From the NCBI GenBank assembly GCA_016787645.1, contig JAEUUF010000013.1, forward strand, positions 248,001 to 312,000: a stretch of DNA of 64,000 nt, read 5' to 3'. The first letter of the stretch is position 1. Each line of letters begins with the position of its first letter. The notes under the pieces are model-generated. The model did no database searches and was not told the origin of the DNA. It saw nothing but the letters and a program-made list of their open reading frames with translations. Source of the DNA: Cyclobacteriaceae bacterium. GTDB lineage: Bacteria > Bacteroidota > Bacteroidia > Cytophagales > Cyclobacteriaceae. Made by a program: the position numbers and the translations under genes. Positions 43,265 through 51,841 of the stretch are shown one piece after another.

Positions 43265-43822
43265 TTATTTACCCTCCGCCTGTGCGGGCATCGGAAACCT
43301 GAAGACCAGGCAGTCTTTCAAGGCCTGCCCCTGGTTGACAAATCTGAACCATTGTTCACGGCGTTCGACCAGCTTGAGTCCTGACTTTTCCAACACGCGG
43401 ATGGATGCGACATTATCAGCATCGACAAATGTTCCCACTGAATTGACCCCGGGAAGGCCGGACACAATTTCCATCAGCTTGCAGCACATCTCCGTAGCAT
43501 AGCCATTCCCCCATTGACTGGGACTGAGGATATAGCCGAATTGAATGGATCCGTTATCATTAATTACGCCGCAGCTTCCGATCAGACGGCGCCCTTGTAA
43601 CCGGATGGCAAAGGAATAATCAACGCCAGCCTCCCACCCTCGCCGGGAGACAACCAGGTACGACCGGGTATCACGGAGGGTCTCGTGGGTAGCCCAGGAA
43701 ACATATTTTGTCGCTTCCGGCTTGCTGGCATAGGTATAAAATATTTCTTCTGCATCTTCGTGCCGAAGACGGAACATGCCCAATCGCTCGGTGAAAAATT
43801 CTTCCGGCATGTCGAGTTTCAT
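43265..43822 (-). CDS. GNAT-family N-acetyltransferase (RimJ/RimL type)
   Basis: 185 aa from ATG at 43822 (MKLDMPEEFFTERLGMFRLR). Typical blocks: EDAEEIFYTYASKPEATKYV, GSCGVINDNGSIQFGYILSP, QWGNGYATEMCCKLMEIV (acetyl-CoA binding Q/R-x-x-G-x-G/A) and NVASIRVLEKSGLKLVERR. Acceptor substrate unknown. Upstream in-frame ATG at 43864 would run into the 5' region of the divergent small gene. Confidence 0.88.
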   Translation of the reverse strand: MKLDMPEEFFTERLGMFRLRHEDAEEIFYTYASKPEATKYVSWATHETLRDTRSYLVVSRRGWEAGVDYSFAIRLQGRRLIGSCGVINDNGSIQFGYILSPSQWGNGYATEMCCKLMEIVSGLPGVNSVGTFVDADNVASIRVLEKSGLKLVERREQWFRFVNQGQALKDCLVFRFPMPAQAEGK

Positions 43823-43900
43823 ATGCCAAAATACAACACCCTGATGAGTTCCAATATTGTCCATCGCTATTTCAAGAAAGAACTGGAAGGATCAACAATT

Positions 43901-44083
43901 ATGGTACGTGTAAATCCCGTACATTTCAAAGGCACCGAACTCGTCATTGACAGCCGGGGCCGGGTGGAAAGCCGGGACCTCGAATTTGACGAGGCAATTT
44001 TCGATGATCTGGCGGCTGATGATTTCAAGGAGGCCAGCGCCATGGAATTCCAGTTGTATGCCTCCGGGCTGGCCGGAATTTGA
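43901..44083 (+). CDS. Hypothetical small acidic protein
   Basis: 60 aa from ATG at 43901 (MVRVNPVHFKGTELVIDSRG), preceded by GGAAGGA as a plausible RBS. The composition is ordinary for a folded or partner-binding protein (DLEFDEAIFDDLAADDFKEA is strongly acidic). No family recognised. A longer in-frame version from 43844 (MSSNIVHRYF) is possible. Its stop codon overlaps the -33 region of the yebC promoter. It is divergent from the GNAT gene. Confidence 0.6.
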   Translation: MVRVNPVHFKGTELVIDSRGRVESRDLEFDEAIFDDLAADDFKEASAMEFQLYASGLAGI

Positions 44084-44109
44084 CCTTTCCATTTGCCCTC
44101 CTATTTTTG
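44080..44109 (+). promoter_or_regulatory. Promoter of yebC (TTG -33, TAnnTTTG -7)
   Basis: TTG at 44080-44082, 19-nt spacer, then TATTTTTG at 44102-44109: an exact match to the Bacteroidota housekeeping promoter. Expected start of transcription near 44114, leader ~17 nt before ATG 44131. Confidence 0.75.
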
Positions 44110-44130
44110 CACCTCGATTGATTAAGCACT

Positions 44131-44838
44131 ATGGGCCGCATATTTGAAAAGAGAAAGCATAAGATGTTTGCACGCTTTGACCGGATGGCCAAAGCGTTCA
44201 CGCGCATCGGCAAGGACATTGCGATTGCTGTAAAAGCAGGCGGCCCCAACCCCGACAATAACCCCCGTCTCCGCATGGCTATTCAGAACGCCAAGGGGGT
44301 GAATATGCCCAAGGATCGGGTGGAAGCGGCCATCAAGCGGGCTTCGTCGAAAGAAGAAAAAGATTTCCAGGAAGTGATCTACGAGGGCTATGCTCCTCAT
44401 GGTGTACCTGTAGTGGTCGAATGCGCTACGGACAACCCAACACGGACAGTCGCCAATATTCGCCTTCATTTCTCCAAACACGGCGGCAACATGGGCAATT
44501 CCGGATCTGTATCCTTCCTGTTCGAACGAAAAGGCGTATTCAAGTTTGATCCCGCCAAGCTCAACCTGGATGAATACGAATTGGACCTGATTGATGCCGG
44601 AGCGGAGGACATCCAGCGGGAAGAGGATGAAATCGTTGTGTATACCAAATTCACTGAATTCGGTCAGATGCAGAAATTCCTGGAATCCAAGGGGCTGGCT
44701 GCCAAAAGTTCAGAACTGCAATACATACCTACCGCAACCAAAGAGCTGGGCGAAAAGGAACTGGACGAGGTGATGGAGTGCATCACTGCCCTTGAAGAAG
44801 ACGAAGACGTTCAGACCGTCTTTCACAACATCGCCTGA
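44131..44838 (+). CDS. yebC: YebC/PmpR-family protein
   Basis: 235 aa, normal length. N-terminus GRIFEKRKHKMFARFDRMAK; AVKAGGPNPDNNPRLRMAIQ; VVVECATDNPTRTVANIRLH; FSKHGGNMGNSGSVSFLFER. Members act as DNA-binding regulators (PmpR) or, in other bacteria, assist translation at proline stretches; which applies here cannot be told. It has its own promoter. The stop codon abuts the stop of the convergent sulfatase gene with no base between (TGATCA at 44836-44841). Confidence 0.95.
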   Translation: MGRIFEKRKHKMFARFDRMAKAFTRIGKDIAIAVKAGGPNPDNNPRLRMAIQNAKGVNMPKDRVEAAIKRASSKEEKDFQEVIYEGYAPHGVPVVVECATDNPTRTVANIRLHFSKHGGNMGNSGSVSFLFERKGVFKFDPAKLNLDEYELDLIDAGAEDIQREEDEIVVYTKFTEFGQMQKFLESKGLAAKSSELQYIPTATKELGEKELDEVMECITALEEDEDVQTVFHNIA

Positions 44839-46839
44839 TCAGGGCCTCTTCGCCGCAGGAAGCAGCGAACCCTCCATCGTGAGGTTATCATCCACCATGC
44901 GATTCTTATACTGCTGCAAGAAAGCCTTCAGCTCGATTTCCATTGTCCTCACTGTATCGGGGAGTTGCGTCAGTAAGTTGTTGACCATTAACTGATCCTT
45001 GCGAAAATCGTAAAGTCCTACCGATTTCGTACCATCAAACTGGAGCAGGTAATCGCCCCGGAAGGACTGGTAGGAATCATCCAGGAAATTAAATGCTTCA
45101 GGGCGAGTTCGCCGATCAAGAATATCCCGACCAAAAGCTATATAGGGCTTATCATAGTGCAGGTGTGAAAGGACCGTGGGCATAATGTCAATTTGCTGTA
45201 TGATCTCCGGCTCCATCGGCATCGGCGGGTTGCCGGGTTCGAAAAAGAAAATGGGAATTGAAAAATATCCCCAAGCTGAATTATACTCCTTCAGGCGGAT
45301 TTGTGCTGAAGCATGATCGGCAGTAATGACGAAGATGGTGTTCTTGTACCAGGGCATTGCGGACGCTTTCTTAAAAAACATACGCAAGGCAAAGTCGGTA
45401 TACTCGATGCATTTGTAGATGGTCATTTCGCCCCCTTTGAACCTTTCCCGGAACTCCTCCGGAAGGTTGTAAGGGTGATGGGATGAAACCGAGAAGAAGT
45501 TGGTATAGAACGGTTCCTTGAACGTATTCATTTTCTCGGCGTAGAAGTCCAGGAATTTGTGATCCCAGATTCCCCATATGCCATCATAATCCTGATCGTT
45601 GTTGTACTCGTCCTTTCCGTAGTAATCATCAAAGCCACAGGAATTGGCAAATGCCTGGAAACCCATAGAACCGTTGGGAGCACCATGAAAGAAAGCCGTG
45701 TAGTACCCCTTCTCGTTTAACAGGCTCGCCAGGCTGGTTACCCGGTTGCCTGAGTAATGCGATAGTACAAAGGGCACTTCGATGGCCGGGATGCTGCAAA
45801 TCACACTGGGCATGGCATCAATGGACTTGCGGCCGTTGGCAAACGAATAACGGTAAGCATGCGACCGCCCAATCAGGGAGTCCAGGAACGGAGTATAACC
45901 CCGATAGGCGCCGTTGTCAGCCCCGGTGTTGTAAACGCCGAAGAATTCCTTGCTGAAACTCTCGAGGATAATGATTACCACATTCCTGGGAGTGAAGGGA
46001 ACCGAGTCCTTGGGGTGATGAATCGGCGAAAAAATCTTCTCCGCCTCATCGTCGGCAGCAAAATAGTTCACCTTGGTGACCACCGGAGTCTTCGCTGTTC
46101 GGAGCAGGGCGAATGGAGTATTCAACACCAGGTTGATGTCTTTGGGTACCGTGGCATATTGAGCCGCATTACTGAGGGTGATGGGGCGAGTACTCTCACC
46201 AAATCCTCCGCGGATACCTGCTACCACCAGGCCAATGATCAGCACCATGGCCACGGTGCCTCCTCCATAAAACACACGATTATCGGAAATCATCGGACCC
46301 TTCGCAGGAAGTATCCGGTTAATCAGCTTTGACATCACCCACACCAACAGGACAAGGAAGAGCAGCGCATACCAATAGTCCACGAGAAACTGAAAAAATA
46401 ATCCTGTTACATTTTTTTCATTTTCGAATTGCCTTATGACGCTCAGTGTGGTTCGGCGGAGGGTATACCGATAATAGACGGTGTCTGCCACATTCGCCAC
46501 CAGGCCCAGGGTGTTGGTAAAGAGAAACAGGTAGGTGAGTACTTTCTGGTAAACAGGCCGGAAGCGAAACCGGAAAGGAACAATCATCATCAGGACGAAC
46601 AGCAAATTGAGGTATAATACCGCCGTCAGGTCAAAACGAATTCCCCCCCAGGCGATCCTTCCAAAACGCGCCAGCGTCATGTCAGGAAAAAAGGGAAGGT
46701 TGAACCAGTAGAAGGCAATGCGACAGACCATGTAAAGGCCCATCATCAGTAGCAGGGAAGCGGCCAGCGTCACATAAAGGTTGCCCTTGAACTGAAACTC
46801 CCTGCGTGAACGGGCAAATGCTTCGAAGATGGATTTCAT
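44839..46839 (-). CDS. LTA synthase-family membrane sulfatase/phosphoglycerol transferase
   Basis: 666 aa from ATG at 46839 (MKSIFEAFARSRREF). Five N-terminal membrane segments (to ~residue 215) precede an alkaline-phosphatase-fold domain. Metal/catalytic motifs: NVVIIILESFSKEFFG (metal Glu), SFANGRKSIDAMPSVICSIP (the Ser aligns with the nucleophilic Thr of LtaS) and FVITADHASAQ (Asp-His). In Gram-negative Bacteroidota these proteins probably transfer phosphoglycerol or phosphoethanolamine to lipids or glycans outside the inner membrane. A start at 46875 is possible. Confidence 0.9.
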   Translation of the reverse strand: MKSIFEAFARSRREFQFKGNLYVTLAASLLLMMGLYMVCRIAFYWFNLPFFPDMTLARFGRIAWGGIRFDLTAVLYLNLLFVLMMIVPFRFRFRPVYQKVLTYLFLFTNTLGLVANVADTVYYRYTLRRTTLSVIRQFENEKNVTGLFFQFLVDYWYALLFLVLLVWVMSKLINRILPAKGPMISDNRVFYGGGTVAMVLIIGLVVAGIRGGFGESTRPITLSNAAQYATVPKDINLVLNTPFALLRTAKTPVVTKVNYFAADDEAEKIFSPIHHPKDSVPFTPRNVVIIILESFSKEFFGVYNTGADNGAYRGYTPFLDSLIGRSHAYRYSFANGRKSIDAMPSVICSIPAIEVPFVLSHYSGNRVTSLASLLNEKGYYTAFFHGAPNGSMGFQAFANSCGFDDYYGKDEYNNDQDYDGIWGIWDHKFLDFYAEKMNTFKEPFYTNFFSVSSHHPYNLPEEFRERFKGGEMTIYKCIEYTDFALRMFFKKASAMPWYKNTIFVITADHASAQIRLKEYNSAWGYFSIPIFFFEPGNPPMPMEPEIIQQIDIMPTVLSHLHYDKPYIAFGRDILDRRTRPEAFNFLDDSYQSFRGDYLLQFDGTKSVGLYDFRKDQLMVNNLLTQLPDTVRTMEIELKAFLQQYKNRMVDDNLTMEGSLLPAAKRP

Positions 46840-46981
46840 GGATTCGAACTCACCGGAAAATCCGGCTTGACACACGCAAAATAAGGTATTGATCGTTAGA
46901 GTTTATCGGCCAAATGGCCATTTTCTGTTAGATTTGTAATCCCTCCCACCGAGGGCTATTAACCTGGCCTTGACCTGTTAC

Positions 46982-47878
46982 ATGAGAACGATTTTTGTTG
47001 GCGTACTTCTTGCCTTGCTCGCAAAGCAACTCGCTGCACAGAATATTGAGTCGTTCGGCGTTTTCGGCGGCGTGAACGTACCCATTACCATCGACCAGGG
47101 ATTGTCCAATGACCCCCGCTTTGCATCACGGTTTTCTATTCGAGGTACACCCGTTGGCTTCTATTGGGGCTACGATCGACCCGGGCTCGGGATCTTTGTG
47201 TCGCCGAATTACCTCTCGATCGGACAGAATTACGTCATCAAGAACACCACCGGCGGCGATGTCGGTTCACGCGATATTAACCTTAACTACCTGAGCCTGC
47301 CGGTAGGGCTGAAGTTCCACCTGAATAACCTCGCCTTTTTCAGACTCAGCATGGTTGCCGTTCTTGACTTTGCCTTCCTCCTCGACGGGCAGGAAACTTT
47401 CACGCATGTGGCTTCCAAGTTGCGATTTCCGGCAGGGGTTTCAGTGCCCACGGATCCGGGGTATACCGTCGCCTACGACGGTGTCTTTGTACCCGATGTA
47501 AAAAACCAGGTGCATGTACCCAAGGACAAGTTCAATACGTTCCAACTCTTTGGTGGTGTAGGTATGCGCGCCGATCTCGACCTCAATGACAAATGGAGCG
47601 TGATGGCCGATGGCCGGGCCAACTTTGCGCTGCTGGAGTCCCGCAACAGTGCCTACCTTGATCAGCTCAAGAATCCCTCCGGTCCGCCTGATATCAAGGG
47701 GGCGCCGGGCGCACCGGATTTGTATGGAGCGCGACGCGACATCTACCTGTCTTTCACCCTGGGTATTGCTCGGATCATCACGACGAAAACGAAGTTCAAG
47801 GCGCGTCAGTCCAGCCCCATCCCAAAAATGGCCTACCCCAAAGCCAAAACCAAAAACAAGAAGCAAAAACTAAAGTGA
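46982..47878 (+). CDS. Outer-membrane beta-barrel protein (PorT-like)
   Basis: 298 aa with a signal peptide (MRTIFVGVLLALLAKQLAAQ). The body alternates hydrophobic and polar residues (GFYWGYDRPGLGIFVSPNYL; INLNYLSLPVGLKFHLNNLA; FNTFQLFGGVGMRADLDLND), consistent with an 8-10-strand barrel of the PorT / OMP_b-brl_2 class. The very basic C-terminus (KAKTKNKKQKLK) after the last strand is unusual for an outer-membrane barrel, which normally ends at an aromatic residue. Function unknown. Convergent with the USP gene (3-nt gap). Confidence 0.8.
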   Translation: MRTIFVGVLLALLAKQLAAQNIESFGVFGGVNVPITIDQGLSNDPRFASRFSIRGTPVGFYWGYDRPGLGIFVSPNYLSIGQNYVIKNTTGGDVGSRDINLNYLSLPVGLKFHLNNLAFFRLSMVAVLDFAFLLDGQETFTHVASKLRFPAGVSVPTDPGYTVAYDGVFVPDVKNQVHVPKDKFNTFQLFGGVGMRADLDLNDKWSVMADGRANFALLESRNSAYLDQLKNPSGPPDIKGAPGAPDLYGARRDIYLSFTLGIARIITTKTKFKARQSSPIPKMAYPKAKTKNKKQKLK

Positions 47879-47881
47879 TAA

Positions 47882-48304
47882 CTATCTCCTTTTTTGAGGA
47901 ATAATCACGACGGGGATATTGGTTTCCTCTACCAATTCAGTAAACGATTCCGCACTGGCCAGTTTCTTTCCGATCACGAGGAGCACATCATTGTGCTTTT
48001 TAGCATGTTCGGTGATTCGATCACGCAAGAAGCCAATTTCCGCCTTGAAGTCGAAGGAGATCTTGCTCTTTTGCAGCATACCTTCCGCTAAACGCTCAAA
48101 CTTCTCAGCGGCTTCCAACTCCAATTCCTTTTTTGATTGAATCCCATTCTCCTTCTTCTTCACTTGGTCCAGGCGATAGGGATAGAGCACGGAAAGATGC
48201 AGGTTATGGTTGAGCGCTTCCGCAATAGCCCATTCAAGCGCCGACATTGACGAATCAGAAAAATCAGTCACATAAAGCAACGAGGGGGTAGCGGACGCGG
48301 CCAT
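47882..48304 (-). CDS. Single-domain universal stress protein
   Basis: 140 aa Usp fold: SLLYVTDFSDSSMSALEWAI at the N-terminus, NDVLLVIGKKLASAESFTEL in place of the usual G-x2-G-x9-G ATP loop (so ATP binding is doubtful) and IPVVIIPQK at the end. Divergent from the PAS kinase with 99 nt between. A -7 element TACGTTTG lies at 48331-48324 on this strand, with the TGA-N6-TCA site two helical turns further upstream than at ccoNO. Control by the neighbouring REC-CRP regulator under low oxygen is therefore likely. Confidence 0.85.
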   Translation of the reverse strand: MAASATPSLLYVTDFSDSSMSALEWAIAEALNHNLHLSVLYPYRLDQVKKKENGIQSKKELELEAAEKFERLAEGMLQKSKISFDFKAEIGFLRDRITEHAKKHNDVLLVIGKKLASAESFTELVEETNIPVVIIPQKRR

Positions 48305-48323
48305 TGGAGAACTCTTGACCCTA

Positions 48324-48331
48324 CAAACGTA
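48324..48331 (-). promoter_or_regulatory. -7 promoter element for USP gene
   Basis: TACGTTTG, an exact TAnnTTTG. Predicted transcription start near 48320, 16 nt before the ATG. The centre of the TGA-N6-TCA site at 48378 is then near -63.5. Confidence 0.6.
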
Positions 48332-48377
48332 GGTCGATTCATAAGGCCGCTGAACTTATATTCATCATGGATAGAAG

Positions 48378-48389
48378 TGATTTTAGTCA
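48378..48389. promoter_or_regulatory. CRP/FNR-type site (TGATTTTAGTCA) between USP and PAS kinase genes
   Basis: TGA-TTTTAG-TCA, one of four near-identical intergenic sites in the last 16 kb. It is immediately followed on the plus strand by TATTTTTG (48390-48397), an exact -7 element for the kinase gene. A bound activator would therefore overlap and probably repress the kinase promoter while activating the divergent USP promoter. Confidence 0.7.
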
Positions 48390-48397
48390 TATTTTTG
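48390..48397 (+). promoter_or_regulatory. -7 promoter element for the PAS kinase / REC-CRP operon
   Basis: TATTTTTG directly behind the TGA-N6-TCA site and 6 nt before ATG 48404, implying an almost leaderless transcript. If real, the operon is autoregulated by occlusion. Confidence 0.5.
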
Positions 48398-48403
48398 TTT
48401 ACG

Positions 48404-49669
48404 ATGGACAAAAAGACGACCCTGTTTGGACTGCCGGTCATTACCGGAGACGCACTAAAGGAAATCTTCCAAAGTATGATGGAAGGTTTCGTGGTTGTCG
48501 ATAAGGAGGGTACCATCCTGGTGGTCAATCCAATCGCTGAACGCATGTTTGGATACGAGTCCGGTGAATTAATCGGCAAGCGGATGGAGATGCTCCTCCC
48601 GGAACGATATCGGGGGCATCATGTACACCTTCGCAATACGTTTAACAACCAACCCTCCCCCCGGCGGATGGGACTTGGGCGAGACCTTACCGGCATCCGG
48701 AAAGACGGCATGGAGTTCCCCCTGGAAATCAGCTTAAGCTATTCCAATGTGGGGGGCACATTTATCGCCATCGCCTTCATCAGCGACATCACCCTCCGAA
48801 AGCGGGCAGAAGAATCGCTCCGGCAAAGCGAAGAGCAATTGATTGTTTACGCCACCGAACTGGAAAAAAAGGTAAAGAGCCGAACGGAAGACCTCAATAC
48901 GTCGATTCATAAACTGGAGAAAGAAGTAGCGGAACGTATCCGGGCTGAGGAAGAAGTGCTCAAAGCGCTGAATAAAGAACGTGAACTTAATGAGATGAAA
49001 TCAAAATTTGTGTCGATCGCATCGCATGAATTCCGTACTCCGCTGAGCACCATCTTGAGTTCCATTTCGCTCATCGAGCAATACCGCAAGGCAGGGCAAC
49101 TTGACAAGATAGACAAGCATATTAACCGGGCACGGGCTTCTGCCAACCACATGACCTCCATACTCAATGACTTCCTGTCGGTGGGTAAACTGGAAGAAGG
49201 AAAAGTAGAAATCATCCGGGAGCAGGTGGATATCCGGGAATTATTCGTCGATATCACCGAAGAAATCAGGTTAATTCTTAAACCGGGCCAGCGGATAGAG
49301 ATGAACTGCTCCTCTGCAGCCACCACCTATACGGATAGCCGTATGCTTCGAAATGTGCTGTTTAATTTGCTTTCGAACGCCAGCAAGTACTCTGAACCCG
49401 AGAAGGTAATCCGGCTAACCTGCTCGTCAACTGAAAACAACCTTACCGTAATCATCCAGGACGAGGGGATCGGGATACCTGAAGAGGACCAACGACATCT
49501 ATTTGAACGGTTCTTTCGGGCCAGCAACGTTATCAATATTCAAGGTACCGGGCTTGGTCTCAATATTGTAAAACGATATCTTGATTTGTTAAATGGTTCG
49601 ATAACCTTTGCCAGCGAATACGGTAAAGGCAGTACTTTTACAATTCAACTCCCAATTCAACCCTCATGA
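48404..49669 (+). CDS. PAS-domain sensor histidine kinase, FixL-like
   Basis: 421 aa, soluble. PAS domain ~16-118, coiled coil ~120-195, H-box SHEFRTPL with H208, N-box NLLSNASKYS, DEGIGIPEED, and GTGLGLNIVKR. The PAS region 66-102 aligns without gaps with the haem PAS of Bradyrhizobium FixL as I remember it, placing H73 (in YRGHHVHL) on the haem-ligand His and R93 (in GLGRD) on the distal Arg. This PAS subtype often keeps these residues, so haem binding is a hypothesis. The gene overlaps the REC-CRP gene by 4 nt (ATGA). ATG 48404 preferred over GTG 48377. Confidence 0.88.
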   Translation: MDKKTTLFGLPVITGDALKEIFQSMMEGFVVVDKEGTILVVNPIAERMFGYESGELIGKRMEMLLPERYRGHHVHLRNTFNNQPSPRRMGLGRDLTGIRKDGMEFPLEISLSYSNVGGTFIAIAFISDITLRKRAEESLRQSEEQLIVYATELEKKVKSRTEDLNTSIHKLEKEVAERIRAEEEVLKALNKERELNEMKSKFVSIASHEFRTPLSTILSSISLIEQYRKAGQLDKIDKHINRARASANHMTSILNDFLSVGKLEEGKVEIIREQVDIRELFVDITEEIRLILKPGQRIEMNCSSAATTYTDSRMLRNVLFNLLSNASKYSEPEKVIRLTCSSTENNLTVIIQDEGIGIPEEDQRHLFERFFRASNVINIQGTGLGLNIVKRYLDLLNGSITFASEYGKGSTFTIQLPIQPS

Positions 49670-50727
49670 AGAAGATCCTGTTGATCGAAGACAATGCGGA
49701 AATCCGCGAGAATACCGGAGAAATCCTGTCCCTGGCTGGTTACGAGGTGATTACCGCGGAAAACGGCAAAGTGGGCGTCCATCACGCCCAAGAACAGAAC
49801 CCCGACCTTATTATTTGCGATATCATGATGCCGGAGCTGGACGGTTACGGTGTACTCCACATCCTGAGCAAATCCCCGGATACAGCCCGAATCCCGTTTA
49901 TATTCCTTACCGCCAAAACAGAAAAGGCCGATATCCGCAAGGGCATGGAACTGGGCGCGGATGACTATCTGACCAAACCCTTCAGCGATACCGAACTGTT
50001 GAACGCCATTGGTACACGACTCCGCAAGCACGCCCTCCGGGTGAACGAATACAGCACCACGCCGGAAGGCCTGGACACATTCATCCGGGACGCCCAGAAG
50101 GTCCTCAACCTGAAGGATCTCTGCAAGGATAAGAAAGTGAAACAGTACAAAAAGAAAGCAGAGATTTTCAGCGAAGGTGATATCCCACAATCGGTTTACT
50201 TCCTAAAGTCGGGCGATGTGAAAACCTTCAAGTCACACCAGGATGGGAAGGAATTGATCACTGACCTGTATAAAGAAAATGACTTCTTTGGCTTTGAGCC
50301 CATCCTCGAAGGCACTGACTACCACGACTCGGCCGTTGCCATGCAGGATTCGGAAGTAATTGTCATCCCCAAGCACGACTTCCTCACGTTACTTTACAGT
50401 CACCATGATGTGGCTTCTGGCTTTATCTCCCTCCTTTGCCGGAAAGTAGCTGAAAAGGAAAAGCAACTGCTTAACCTGGCCTACAGCTCGGTTCGTCAAC
50501 GCACCGCCGATGCCCTGCTGAAAGTAACCCAATTGAAAGATCAAAAGGACAAAATCAACATCTCTCGTGACGACCTCGCCAAGATTGTCGGCACCGCTTC
50601 GGAATCCGTGATCCGCGTACTATCTGACTTTAAGGAAGAAGGCCTTATTGAAATTGAAAGTGGGAAGATTCGCGTGCTCCAGCCTGGTAAACTGGAAAAG
50701 ATTGTACGCTGGAACGTCGTTCGCTAG
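49666..50727 (+). CDS. Response regulator fused to CRP/FNR-type regulator (REC-cNMP-HTH)
   Basis: 353 aa. Receiver domain 1-125 with phosphoacceptor D52 (ICDIMMPELDGYG) and K104 (YLTKPFSD). Cyclic-nucleotide-binding-like domain ~145-260 (AEIFSEGDIPQSVYFLKSGD). CRP helix-turn-helix ~280-345 with SRDDLAKIVGTASESVIRVL. The E-S-V-I-R pattern keeps the Glu and Arg that read TGA half-sites in CRP/FNR proteins. No N-terminal Cys set for an Fe-S cluster as in FNR. It is coupled to the kinase gene and faces the cbb3 operon convergently (stop to stop, 4 nt), making it the obvious regulator of that region. Confidence 0.92.
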   Translation: MKKILLIEDNAEIRENTGEILSLAGYEVITAENGKVGVHHAQEQNPDLIICDIMMPELDGYGVLHILSKSPDTARIPFIFLTAKTEKADIRKGMELGADDYLTKPFSDTELLNAIGTRLRKHALRVNEYSTTPEGLDTFIRDAQKVLNLKDLCKDKKVKQYKKKAEIFSEGDIPQSVYFLKSGDVKTFKSHQDGKELITDLYKENDFFGFEPILEGTDYHDSAVAMQDSEVIVIPKHDFLTLLYSHHDVASGFISLLCRKVAEKEKQLLNLAYSSVRQRTADALLKVTQLKDQKDKINISRDDLAKIVGTASESVIRVLSDFKEEGLIEIESGKIRVLQPGKLEKIVRWNVVR

Positions 50728-50731
50728 TTGG

Positions 50732-51415
50732 CTACGGACAGATCACTTCAGTTGCCTGGGCGGCAGATTGCGCCTGAGGCTGATTGAAGAAGTACGCAGA
50801 ACGGGCGACCAGTAAGGCGCCTAAAATAATCATCACCAAAGTAATCATGCGCTGCACCTGCCACCGGAAACGGTTGGAGAGCAACTGAATGACCCACGGC
50901 AACCCCAACATAACAGGCAAGGTTCCCGCTCCGAAGGTCATCATGAACACGAATCCCTCTGTCGCGCTGGGCAGCGTAATGCAATAGGTCAACGCGAAGT
51001 AAGTCAACCCACAGGGTAACATGCCATTGATAATTCCCATACCTAGTAATGACACTCTTGTGCCGGATTTCAGCTGACTGGCAAAAGCCTTCTTGAGCCA
51101 CGAAGTGAAGCGTTGGAAAATCGGGGTGACCACCGGCATACGGATCGCCTGAATGCCCGACAAGCCAAAAAGAATAAGCAGCGCACCGAGGACTGCAGAA
51201 AGCCATACCTGGTAGTTCGTAAACCCCGCCAGCGCTCCAAACGCACCAACCCCTGCTCCCATCACGCCATAGACCAGGATGCGGCCTCCGTTATACAGCA
51301 TCCTGTTGGTGACCGCTCGAGGTGACAAGGCGGTAACCGCTGTCGCCAGGGGACTACACATCCCCACGCAGTGGAGGCTACCCGCCAAGCCAATCAGGAA
51401 TGCAGTAAGGATCAT
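50732..51415 (-). CDS. TauE/SafE-like (DsbD_2) membrane protein of the cbb3 cluster
   Basis: 227 aa with six to seven membrane segments. The N-terminal motif GSLHCVGMCSPL (H-C-x-G-M-C) is the hallmark of the CcdA/DsbD_2-like proteins found next to ccoI/ccoG genes in Bacteroidota; it probably handles copper or reducing equivalents for oxidase assembly. It is last in the ccoNO-Q-P-G-H operon and starts directly at the ccoH stop (TGA then ATG). No ccoI-type copper ATPase is seen in the window. Confidence 0.85.
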   Translation of the reverse strand: MILTAFLIGLAGSLHCVGMCSPLATAVTALSPRAVTNRMLYNGGRILVYGVMGAGVGAFGALAGFTNYQVWLSAVLGALLILFGLSGIQAIRMPVVTPIFQRFTSWLKKAFASQLKSGTRVSLLGMGIINGMLPCGLTYFALTYCITLPSATEGFVFMMTFGAGTLPVMLGLPWVIQLLSNRFRWQVQRMITLVMIILGALLVARSAYFFNQPQAQSAAQATEVICP

Positions 51416-51841
51416 TCAAAGATAAATTACACGTTCAAGGTAATAGTCCTTGCCATCCATCCGCCAGCGCAGCTTAGCCTTATACATCCCTCCCTGCACG
51501 CCTTCAAGCGCAATGCGCTGCACGTGGCTGATCGACGCTATCGTGTAACGCCGGTCCAACTTCGCATCGGAAGGACGGAACAATTCCAATTCACCTTGCT
51601 CAATTTCCGGCAGGCGGCTAAACTGCACCTCCAACGCACCATTCACCACCTGAACCAAAGGCTTCTCTTTCAGTTGCTCGGCATTCGTCATCCGGTCCAA
51701 CTGCTGCTGATAATGAAGTTCCTGGTCATAATAATTGGTCGTAACCAGTGCAATGTCCTGTCTCAGGCACACAACTACCAACGAACCTATAAACAGTGCA
51801 AAAAGCACAAAGGCTAGCACTATGGATTTTCCCCAATTCAT
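51416..51841 (-). CDS. ccoH: CcoH/FixH-family cbb3 oxidase assembly protein
   Basis: 141 aa. One N-terminal membrane helix (KSIVLAFVLFALFIGSLVVV), then a periplasmic beta domain (ALVTTNYYDQELHYQQQLDR; YKAKLRWRMDGKDYYLERVI). FixH helps maturation of the cbb3 complex. Overlaps ccoG by 4 nt (ATGA). Confidence 0.88.
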   Translation of the reverse strand: MNWGKSIVLAFVLFALFIGSLVVVCLRQDIALVTTNYYDQELHYQQQLDRMTNAEQLKEKPLVQVVNGALEVQFSRLPEIEQGELELFRPSDAKLDRRYTIASISHVQRIALEGVQGGMYKAKLRWRMDGKDYYLERVIYL

